A stretch of DNA of 7,897 nt from Gammaproteobacteria bacterium (GTDB lineage Bacteria > Pseudomonadota > Gammaproteobacteria > Pseudomonadales > Azotimanducaceae_A), in the NCBI GenBank assembly GCA_026713405.1, contig JAPOON010000042.1, positions 1 through 7,897 on the forward strand. Reading direction: 5' to 3'. Made by a program: the position numbers and the translations under genes. The notes beneath the pieces are model-generated. The model did no database searches. It was not told the DNA's origin and saw only the letters and a program-made list of their open reading frames with translations. Shown piece by piece: positions 1-5,257 of this stretch (within the stretch, counting starts at the first letter, position 1; each line of letters opens with the position of its first letter).

Positions 1-83
1 CACTGCTTCTGGGTGAGATTCACCAGGCCACTGTACTCCCTGCCGTCACTCCTCGCACTCCGCGCAGACTACCCTGCCTCCAG
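1..83. other. non-coding flank with a small hairpin
   Basis: I find no convincing gene here. One plus-strand frame is open from the window edge to a TGA inside the palindrome at 91-102, but the peptide has no recognisable domain. A short hairpin is visible at 12-24 (GGTGA, 3-nt loop, TCACC). Read on the minus strand, the stretch contains GGCAGGG twice and repeated GAGTG words. This low-complexity look resembles an intergenic repeat more than a gene. It may belong to the same repeat as the palindrome at 84-243 or be the end of a neighbouring feature cut off by the window. Confidence 0.4.
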
Positions 84-243
84 CCGGACCTATTCATGAA
101 TAAGCTACTGCGGTCGTCAATAGCAGCGAAAACGCTGGGCGTGCTCCCGCCGCGTGCTCAACGTGCCAAAGCACGCGTCCGCGCCACCCACCGTTTTCAC
201 TACTCTTGCCAACCTCGCTACGCTCATTCACGAATAGGTGCGG
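84..243. repeat. ~160-bp imperfect palindrome (intergenic repeat or terminal-inverted-repeat element)
   Basis: The two ends are inverted copies: positions 84-105 pair with 222-243 over 22 bp with three mismatches. Further in, GAAAACG (128-134) pairs with CGTTTTC (192-198), and CGCGTGCT (151-158) pairs perfectly with AGCACGCG (170-177) around an 11-nt loop. All three pairings share one centre near 163-164, so the whole segment can fold as one long hairpin. The left end also contains a perfect 12-bp palindrome, TATTCATGAATA (91-102), with a near copy near the right end. The right end lies directly against the TAG stop of the cyclophilin gene. There is no internal gene, so a non-autonomous MITE-like or REP/ERIC-like repeat is the best description. 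It may also act as a transcript-end structure for the operon. The family is not identified. Confidence 0.75.
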
Positions 244-816
244 CTAACGCAGGCGCGTGGCGGTCTGTATGACGATATTCTCGACCGGCACATCGGCCAT
301 GCCCTTGCGCCGGTGCGTCTCGCTCAACTCCACCTCCGTCACGGCTTCCATGCCCGCGATCACCTTGCCGAACACGGTGTAGCCCGGCTGCCCGCCCCTG
401 GCATCGAGATAGGCGTTGTCCTTGACGTTGATGAAGAACTGGGCGTCGGCGGAATCCGGGTCCGAGGTGCGCGCCATGGCGAGTGTGCCGCGCGTGTTGG
501 ACAGCCCGTTCGAGGACTCGTTCACCACGGTGCGCGGGGCTTTCCGGTAGATCATGGCCCCGTCGTAGCCCCCCACCTGAATCATGAAACCGGCAATCAC
601 CCGGTGAAAGATCAGCCCGTCGTAGAAGTTCTCGTCCACCAGGCGCAGGAAGTTGTCGACGGTCTGCGGCGATTCCGACGGGAAGAGTTCGATGTCGATG
701 TCGCCCGCGCTGGTTTCCAGCCGCACGACGGGCGCCGGCTCGTCGGCGGAGGCGGAAGCGGAGAGCGCGATCAATGCGGCCAGTGCGGCCAGCCGGCCGG
801 AGGTGGGTTTTTTCAT
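244..816 (-). CDS. ppiA: periplasmic cyclophilin-type peptidyl-prolyl cis-trans isomerase (PpiA-like)
   Basis: This enzyme catalyses cis-trans isomerisation of prolyl peptide bonds and is predicted to help protein folding in the periplasm. From the Met at 816 the protein is 190 aa, which is the length of E. coli PpiA as I recall it. Residues 1-24 form a signal peptide: KK at the start, a hydrophobic Ala/Leu core, then A-S-A before Asp25. The cyclophilin domain fills the rest. The substrate-site block FHRVIAGFMIQ (70-80) carries the expected Arg72, Phe77 and Gln80, followed by SADAQFFIN (122-130) and GYTVFGKVI (145-153). The human CypA tryptophan and histidine positions appear replaced by Leu and Tyr, as in the E. 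coli periplasmic type. A second in-frame ATG nine bases upstream (825) would add three residues; I prefer 816 because MKK gives a standard signal-peptide start and a -10-like box covers the upstream ATG. It is the last gene of the yciB-pdxJ-ppiA run, 66 bp after pdxJ, and its stop abuts the long palindrome. Confidence 0.93.
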   Translation of the reverse strand: MKKPTSGRLAALAALIALSASASADEPAPVVRLETSAGDIDIELFPSESPQTVDNFLRLVDENFYDGLIFHRVIAGFMIQVGGYDGAMIYRKAPRTVVNESSNGLSNTRGTLAMARTSDPDSADAQFFINVKDNAYLDARGGQPGYTVFGKVIAGMEAVTEVELSETHRRKGMADVPVENIVIQTATRLR

Positions 817-823
817 GGCGCGC

Positions 824-829
824 ATTCTA
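824..829 (-). promoter_or_regulatory. candidate -10 box for the cyclophilin gene
   Basis: On the minus strand TAGAAT matches the sigma-70 -10 consensus at five of six bases. The -35 region is weak (best match TTTCCG at 846-851, three of six, 16-bp spacer). The expected start of transcription falls about seven bases downstream, right at the ATG at 816, so the message would be leaderless or nearly so. No Shine-Dalgarno sequence precedes either candidate ATG. Readthrough from pdxJ is the alternative. Confidence 0.35.
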
Positions 830-857
830 CGCGATTTCGCACGGTCGGAAATCGCCC

Positions 858-882
858 TCGGCCGACAGGCTGCATCGGCCGA
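858..882. repeat. stem-loop directly after the pdxJ stop
   Basis: TCGGCCGA occurs at 858-865 and again at 875-882; the word is its own reverse complement, so the copies can form an 8-bp stem around a 9-nt loop. The stem begins immediately after the pdxJ TGA in the direction of transcription. No run of T follows on the minus strand, so it is not a standard intrinsic terminator. It could protect the mRNA 3' end or reduce readthrough into the cyclophilin gene. Confidence 0.45.
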
Positions 883-1647
883 TCAGGCTTCGATCGCTGC
901 CAGAAACGCCCTTACGGTCGCCGTCAGCCCGCGATCGAGTGCAGTGGAGATCAGGGCGTGACCGATAGAAACTTCCGCGACCTCGACGATCTGCGAAAAC
1001 AGCGGCAGGTTGTCCAGGTCAAGGTCATGGCCCGCATTGACGCCGAGACCCAGCCGGACCGCATGGCGGGAGGCCTCCCGATAAAGCTCGAAAGAAGCGA
1101 GGCTCGCCCCATGGCCCGGGCCACGCCGCGCCACCGTCTCGGCGAACGGGCCCGTATACAGCTCGATTCGGTCTGCCCCCGTCGCCGGCACCCGGTCGAT
1201 CTGCTCCGGGTCGGGGTCCATGAACAGGCTTACCCGGGCCCCGACGGCCTGGTAACGGCGAATCTTTTCGATCAGGGCCGCGTTGTCGCCGCTCAGGTCG
1301 AACCCGTGATCCGAGGTGAGTTGACTGTCGCTGTCCGGCACCAGGGTCGCCTGGTGCGGGCGGGCTTCTTCAATGAGCGCATCGAAACCCGGATAGCCGT
1401 TGTCCCGCGGCCCCGCATACGGATTGCCTTCGATGTTGAACTCGATATCCGGATAGTCCTTGAGCAGCCCGGCGAGCGCGAATACATCATCGGGGCGGGC
1501 GTGGCGCTGGTCCGGCCGCGGGTGCACGGTAATGCCCCCGGCACCGGCGGCCAGGACGGTTCTCGCGGCCTCGACCACGTTCGGGCTGTCGCCGCCGCGG
1601 GAATTGCGCACCAGGGCCACCTTGTTGAGATTGACGCTCAGCCGCAT
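883..1647 (-). CDS. pdxJ: pyridoxine 5'-phosphate synthase PdxJ (divergent, Xanthomonas/Bacteroidetes-like type)
   Basis: PdxJ closes the vitamin B6 ring: it condenses 1-deoxy-D-xylulose 5-phosphate with 3-amino-1-hydroxyacetone 1-phosphate to give pyridoxine 5'-phosphate in the cytoplasm. From the Met at 1647 the protein is 254 aa, a single TIM barrel. Visible signatures are [16 protein letters not shown] (3-18), [12 protein letters not shown] (38-49, catalytic His42), FNIEGNP (70-76, Glu73), RIELYTG (160-166, Glu162), NAGHDL (204-209, His207) and the phosphate-site IGHAL (228-232). These line up with His45, Glu72, Glu153 and His193 of the E. coli enzyme. The N-K in the first strand (E. coli has D-H) and the FNIEG motif put it in the divergent type. 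I chose 1647 because homologues begin just before the LSVN strand; an in-frame ATG at 1674 would add nine residues and overlap yciB. The ATG lies one base after the yciB TGA (TGACATG), which suggests translational coupling. Confidence 0.95.
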   Translation of the reverse strand: MRLSVNLNKVALVRNSRGGDSPNVVEAARTVLAAGAGGITVHPRPDQRHARPDDVFALAGLLKDYPDIEFNIEGNPYAGPRDNGYPGFDALIEEARPHQATLVPDSDSQLTSDHGFDLSGDNAALIEKIRRYQAVGARVSLFMDPDPEQIDRVPATGADRIELYTGPFAETVARRGPGHGASLASFELYREASRHAVRLGLGVNAGHDLDLDNLPLFSQIVEVAEVSIGHALISTALDRGLTATVRAFLAAIEA

Positions 1648-1648
1648 G

Positions 1649-2260
1649 TCACCGCATTTCCCGGGCGCGCTCATCCGCCGCGATTTCAGCGGCGGCAGTC
1701 GCGGACTTGCCGGCAGCCGGGGTTTCCGCCACTTGCTCCAGGAGGCCCAGCCTGTGCAGGTAGAGCAGGGTGATGGCGATATAGGAGAAGGTGAGCCCCA
1801 AGCCGCCGACGAGTTTGTAGGTGACCCAGAATTCCATCGAAAAATTGTAAGCCACCACCAGGTTCAGGGCGCCGGCAAACAGGAAACCGGCCGCCCAGCC
1901 GAAATTCAGCCGGACCCAGACGGGGTCCGGCAATGTGAGCTGGCCGCCCATCACTTTCCGGATAAGGTTGGTGCGCATGAAGTGGCTGCCAATCAACGAT
2001 GCCGCCAGCAGCCAGTTGACCACCGTGGGTTTCCACTGAATGAAGGTTTCGTCGCGCAGTAGCAGCGTCAATCCACCGAACGCCATGCTCGCCCAGAAGG
2101 TGAACTTCAACTCGCGGCCGACCGGTCTCCCCACGAGCTTGTAGATCACGACCTGCAGCGTCACCGACGCCATCAGCGCACCGGTCGCCCAATAGATGTC
2201 CGAGGCGAAGAAAACGGCGGTGAATACCACGATGGGGAGAAAATCCAGCAACTGCTGCAT
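1649..2260 (-). CDS. yciB: inner-membrane-spanning septation protein A family, YciB
   Basis: YciB (also called IspA) is a conserved integral inner-membrane protein of Proteobacteria, linked to cell-envelope synthesis and division; its biochemical activity is not established. The 203-residue protein starts [13 protein letters not shown], nearly the E. coli start as I recall it, and keeps the family blocks [20 protein letters not shown] (61-80), [12 protein letters not shown] (108-119), the WA pair at 122-123 and FWVTYKL (144-150). Hydrophobic segments lie at about 3-20, 22-41, 51-68, 78-94, 117-138 and 147-168. The tail after about 170 is polar, rich in Ala, Glu and Arg, and makes the protein roughly 20-25 residues longer than E. 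coli YciB (about 179 aa). It is the first gene of the minus-strand run and diverges from yciO. Only a weak GAGA-type ribosome site precedes the ATG. Confidence 0.95.
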   Translation of the reverse strand: MQQLLDFLPIVVFTAVFFASDIYWATGALMASVTLQVVIYKLVGRPVGRELKFTFWASMAFGGLTLLLRDETFIQWKPTVVNWLLAASLIGSHFMRTNLIRKVMGGQLTLPDPVWVRLNFGWAAGFLFAGALNLVVAYNFSMEFWVTYKLVGGLGLTFSYIAITLLYLHRLGLLEQVAETPAAGKSATAAAEIAADERAREMR

Positions 2261-2375
2261 CGGTGTCTCTGCGTCGGGTGGAGAACCCGCACACTAGCAA
2301 TATTCACCCGCAGTGGCTAACCCGGATCGGTTAACATCCGCGCTCCGGAAATGATGGTCAACCACGACAGACTCG
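2261..2375. promoter_or_regulatory. divergent yciB / yciO control region
   Basis: This 115-bp gap must hold the promoter of the yciB-pdxJ-ppiA run and that of yciO. An imperfect dyad lies at 2316-2335 (GCTAACC, 6-nt spacer, GGTTAAC; one mismatch between the arms), in the middle of the gap where an operator could affect both sides. A TTAACA at 2331-2336 matches the -35 consensus at five of six for yciO, but no -10 box lies at the right distance. A small hairpin (CGGGT, 5-nt loop, ACCCG at 2275-2289) would fall in the yciB 5' leader. I cannot place either promoter confidently. Confidence 0.4.
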
Positions 2376-2987
2376 ATGAGCCAGTACTTCGTCATTCACG
2401 CTTCCCACCCCCAGCAGCGTTTGCTGAGTCGGGCCGCCGGGATACTCGAAAAGGGCGGGCTCGTGGTCTATCCCACCGACACCACTTACGCCCTCGGCTG
2501 CCATATCGGCGACAAGGCGGCGCTCGACCGAATCCGCCAGGTGCGCCGGCTGGACAAGCAACATCATTTCACCCTGACCTGCCGCGACCTGTCGGAGGTG
2601 TCGGCTTACGCCCGGGTCGACAACGCCAACTACCGGGTCCTGCGCCGGCTGACCCCCGGCCCGTTCACGTTCCTGCTGCAGGCAAGCCGCGAGGTCCCGC
2701 GCCGGCTGGTGCACCCCAGGCGCCGGACCATCGGTTTACGGATTCCGGGCAACGCAGTTGCGAGGGAACTGCTGGAAAACCTCGGCCAGCCGATGATGAC
2801 CACTACCATGCGCCTGCCCGGTCACGACACGGCGCTTACCGATGCACAGGAAATCCGCGATGTCCTGGAAAATACCGTCGACCTCATTATCGACGGCGGG
2901 AGTTGCGGCGTCGTGCCGACCACGGTGGTGGACCTGACGGGAGAGGCTCCCCTGGTCACCCGGCAAGGGCTCGGTGTGCTCGACTGA
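2376..2987 (+). CDS. yciO: YciO, TsaC/YrdC/Sua5 family protein
   Basis: The Sua5/YrdC family makes threonylcarbamoyl-AMP from threonine, bicarbonate and ATP for the t6A37 tRNA modification. YciO is the paralogous branch, and its physiological role is less certain than that of TsaC. The 203-residue protein matches E. coli YciO from the first residues (MSQYFVIH..PQQRLL). Visible motifs are VVYPTDTTYALGC (30-42), FTLTCRDLSE (65-74), TPGPFTFLL (93-101), RTIGLRIPGN (117-126), the MMTTTMRLPG segment (140-149) and DLIIDGG (169-175). TsaC proteins usually show an S-x-N type motif where this protein has TTTM; E. coli YciO also departs from it there. No strong ribosome site is visible, but homology over the N-terminus fixes the start. 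It heads the plus-strand group yciO, membrane cold-shock gene, argS. Confidence 0.95.
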   Translation: MSQYFVIHASHPQQRLLSRAAGILEKGGLVVYPTDTTYALGCHIGDKAALDRIRQVRRLDKQHHFTLTCRDLSEVSAYARVDNANYRVLRRLTPGPFTFLLQASREVPRRLVHPRRRTIGLRIPGNAVARELLENLGQPMMTTTMRLPGHDTALTDAQEIRDVLENTVDLIIDGGSCGVVPTTVVDLTGEAPLVTRQGLGVLD

Positions 2988-3012
2988 AGCGCCAAAACCC
3001 CCATGTTAGACT
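2984..3012 (+). promoter_or_regulatory. candidate extended -10 promoter for the cold-shock-domain gene
   Basis: TAGACT at 3007-3012 matches the -10 consensus at four of six and is preceded by TG one base upstream (3004-3005), an extended -10 arrangement. A poor -35 (CTGAAG, 2984-2989, three of six) overlaps the yciO stop with a 17-bp spacer. It would give a leader of about 40 nt before the ATG at 3059. This is suggestive only; cotranscription with yciO over the 71-bp gap is also possible. Confidence 0.28.
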
Positions 3013-3058
3013 CCGCGGCACTCGTCCCTTTCCACCACCCATTACCTGGACTTCACTG

Positions 3059-3496
3059 ATGCGCACTTATATCGTCATCCTGGCAAGCGCACTGCTGCTT
3101 GCTGCCCTGGTTACCCAACTGTCAACGAGGCTCTTCCCCGACAACGAACTGGCGCTCCTGCTGACCGTTTTCCTGGCGCTCGCGGTCAACGGCTGGTTCA
3201 ACCTGCGCGTTGCGCCGCGGAAGGCCCCGGCCCGCCGGCGCAGGCAGCCGCGCCAGCGCAACCGTTCATCGCAGGCGCCCGGCAAGCTCGAGGAAGGTAC
3301 CGTCAAGTGGTTCAATCGCACCAAGGGCTTCGGCTTCATCATCCGGGAGTCCGGCGAGGAGATTTTCGTTCACCAGCGCCACATCCAGGTCGGCGAGGAC
3401 AACCGCCGCCCCGGTCTTCGCGACGGCCAGAAGGTGAGCTTCCAGGTAGCCCAGCGCGACAAGGGGCTGCAGGCCGAACGGGTCTCGCCCCTGTAA
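3059..3496 (+). CDS. membrane-anchored cold-shock-domain protein
   Basis: The 145-residue protein has three parts. First are two hydrophobic helices (about 3-20 and 29-48) joined by a short polar loop. Next is a strongly basic linker (about 50-68) with a run of arginines, R-R-R-R-Q-P-R-Q-R. Last is a C-terminal cold-shock domain (about 77-145). The domain carries GTVKWFN (80-86), the RNP1 motif KGFGFI (89-94) and an RNP2-like IFVHQ (102-106), so the aromatic nucleic-acid-binding surface (W84, F85, F91, F93, F103, H105) is kept. By the positive-inside rule, both ends should be cytoplasmic, placing a single-strand RNA/DNA-binding domain on the inner face of the membrane. Ordinary CspA proteins are about 70 aa and soluble. 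The frame stays open far upstream of 3059, but that part is antisense-like shadow of yciO; the Met at 3059 starts the first helix. No clear Shine-Dalgarno sequence is visible. It sits 71 bp after yciO and 19 bp before argS. The domain call is firm; its role is unknown. Confidence 0.88.
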   Translation: MRTYIVILASALLLAALVTQLSTRLFPDNELALLLTVFLALAVNGWFNLRVAPRKAPARRRRQPRQRNRSSQAPGKLEEGTVKWFNRTKGFGFIIRESGEEIFVHQRHIQVGEDNRRPGLRDGQKVSFQVAQRDKGLQAERVSPL

Positions 3497-3515
3497 TTCC
3501 CGGCGCCTCCCTGCA

Positions 3516-5207
3516 ATGAACCCTCGTCGCCTGCTGTCAGCGCGGCTCAAGCGGGCACTGGCCGAATGCGGAACCCCCGCCCCGCCGCTGGTTCACACCG
3601 CCTCGAAGCCCGAGTTCGGCCACTACCAGGCCGACGGCATCATGGCGGCCGCAAAACGCAACCGGACGAATCCGCGCGCGCTGGCCGCAAGGGTGCTCGC
3701 TGCGCTCGACGCCGACGATGTGGCCGAGTCCGTCGAAATCGCCGGCCCCGGTTTCCTGAACATCCGCTTGCACGATGCCTTTCTCGCCCGGCACCTCAAC
3801 GTCAACGCGCCCCTGATCGAGCCCACCGCCGAAGCGCAGACCGTGGTGGTGGACTATTCCAGCCCGAATCTCGCCAAGGAGATGCACGTCGGGCACCTGC
3901 GCAGCACCATCATCGGCGATGCGGTCGCACGCATTCTCGAAGCGCTCGGTCATCGGGTGATCCGGCAGAATCACGTGGGCGATTGGGGTACGCAGTTCGG
4001 GATGCTGCTCGCCCACCTGAACGAAACCGGGGGCGATTCCAGCGTGCTGGCAGACCTGGAGGAATTCTACCGGGCCGCCAAGTCGCGTTTCGATGCAGAC
4101 CCGCGGTTCGCGGACGCGAGCCGTGCCATGGTGGTTTCCCTGCAGTCCGGCGACGAGGCCGCGCGTACCCGCTGGCGGCAGTTCATCGAGGTTTCGCTGG
4201 ACCACTGCCAGGCGCTCTACGAGCGGCTGGGCACGAGCCTGACGCGCGCCGACGTCATGGCCGAGAGCGCCTACAACGACGGGTTGCCGGCCGTCGTCGC
4301 CGCACTCGACGGCAAGGGCCTGCTCACCGAGTCGGAAGGCGCCCAGTGCGTGTTTCTACCCGAAACGAAGAGCGAACTGCCGGTGATCGTCCAGAAATCC
4401 GACGGCGCCTACCTGTATGCGACAACCGACCTGGCCGCCATACGCCACCGCGCCGGCACCCTGGCCGCTGACCGGGTCCTGTATTTCACCGACAGCCGCC
4501 AGGCTCTGCACTTTCGCCAGGTGTTCGCCGTTGCCGCGGCAGCGGGTTTCAAACCACCCTCCACCACCCTGGAACACATGCCGTTCGGAAACATGCTGGC
4601 CACGGACGGACGCCCGTTCCGTACCCGGGAAGGCGGCGTGGTGAAGCTGACGGAACTGCTCGACGAAGCGGAAGCCCGGGCGCTCGACGAAGTCTCGCGC
4701 CATAACGCCGACATAGGCGCCGCCGAGCGCGCAGCCATCGCCCGGGCCGTGGGGATAGGCGCGGTGAAATACGCCGACCTGTCCAAGAACCGTACCAGCG
4801 ACTATGTCTTCGACTGGGACCGCATGCTGGCCTTCGAAGGCAATACGGCGCCCTATCTGCAGTACGCCTACGCGCGCATCCGCAGCCTTTTCCGGCGCGG
4901 CGCCATCGACCCCGAATCGCTCGAGGGAGCGGCCAGACCGGAGGCGCCTGCCGAGCGAGCCCTGGCCGTCGTACTTGTTCGTTTCGAGGAAGTTCTGGAC
5001 CAAGTCGCCGCCGAAGGCACCCCGCACCTGTTGTGCGGCTACCTCTACGATCTCGCCACGAAGTTCACGGGGTTCTACGAGCAGTGCCCGATTCTCGGCG
5101 CCGAAGCGGGGGAAAGGGAGAATCGCCTGCGTTTTGCCCAGTGCACGGCCCGGACCATGAAGACGGGGCTGGATCTACTGGGAATAGAAACGGTCGACCG
5201 CATGTAG
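3516..5207 (+). CDS. argS: arginyl-tRNA synthetase ArgRS
   Basis: ArgRS activates arginine with ATP and charges tRNA-Arg in the cytoplasm; it is a class I synthetase that needs the tRNA for activation. The 563-residue length is close to the E. coli enzyme (577 aa). The N-terminal additional domain (about 1-95) includes the PEFGHYQADGIMAAAKR block (32-48). The Rossmann catalytic core shows SSPN (115-118) and the HIGH signature as HVGH (124-127), followed by HVGDWGTQFGMLL (153-165). A canonical KMSKS is absent, as in many ArgRS; the equivalent region reads FRTREGGVVKL (368-378). The C-terminal DALR anticodon-binding domain runs from about NTAPYLQYAYARI (443-455) to the end, with the tRNA-facing KFTGFYEQCP (516-525). 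It starts 19 bp after the cold-shock gene, so cotranscription is likely. In many gammaproteobacteria a SPOR-domain gene follows argS; here a convergent desaturase does. Confidence 0.98.
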   Translation: MNPRRLLSARLKRALAECGTPAPPLVHTASKPEFGHYQADGIMAAAKRNRTNPRALAARVLAALDADDVAESVEIAGPGFLNIRLHDAFLARHLNVNAPLIEPTAEAQTVVVDYSSPNLAKEMHVGHLRSTIIGDAVARILEALGHRVIRQNHVGDWGTQFGMLLAHLNETGGDSSVLADLEEFYRAAKSRFDADPRFADASRAMVVSLQSGDEAARTRWRQFIEVSLDHCQALYERLGTSLTRADVMAESAYNDGLPAVVAALDGKGLLTESEGAQCVFLPETKSELPVIVQKSDGAYLYATTDLAAIRHRAGTLAADRVLYFTDSRQALHFRQVFAVAAAAGFKPPSTTLEHMPFGNMLATDGRPFRTREGGVVKLTELLDEAEARALDEVSRHNADIGAAERAAIARAVGIGAVKYADLSKNRTSDYVFDWDRMLAFEGNTAPYLQYAYARIRSLFRRGAIDPESLEGAARPEAPAERALAVVLVRFEEVLDQVAAEGTPHLLCGYLYDLATKFTGFYEQCPILGAEAGERENRLRFAQCTARTMKTGLDLLGIETVDRM

Positions 5208-5231
5208 CGCGGCCCTCGGTGCGATGCAGGA

Positions 5232-5257
5232 CGCTCGCTACCGGCTATGCGCGAGCG
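5232..5257. terminator. candidate bidirectional stem-loop between argS and the desaturase
   Basis: CGCTCGC (5232-5238) pairs perfectly with GCGAGCG (5251-5257) around a 12-nt loop. It lies in the short gap between two converging genes and overlaps the last codons of the desaturase. No T-rich tract follows on either strand, so classic intrinsic termination is doubtful, but the convergent position makes a role at the transcript end plausible. Confidence 0.35.

Noticed and set aside
1..97. Truncated C-terminus of a plus-strand gene entering from the left edge
   Set aside because: About 32 codons are open, but the peptide shows no family likeness, and the frame ends inside the palindrome, which is untypical of a real gene end.
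84..243. Integron attC site
   Set aside because: The size and imperfect symmetry fit loosely, but the outer core sites (RYYYAAC and GTTRRRY) are missing, and there is no integrase or cassette array.
84..243. Intrinsic terminator of the yciB-pdxJ-ppiA run
   Set aside because: The palindrome could fold in RNA, but it is far longer than a terminator stem and has no T tract after it. I keep it as a repeat with a possible secondary role.
238..1773. 511-codon plus-strand open frame
   Set aside because: It is antisense to the cyclophilin, pdxJ and part of yciB, all of which have clear family motifs. Its peptide is His, Arg and Gly rich with no domain; GC bias at third positions explains it.
2351..3058. 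Upstream extension of the cold-shock-domain frame by 236 codons
   Set aside because: It overlaps yciO in another frame, and the translated part is low-complexity Arg/Pro sequence. The real protein starts at 3059 with its first membrane helix.
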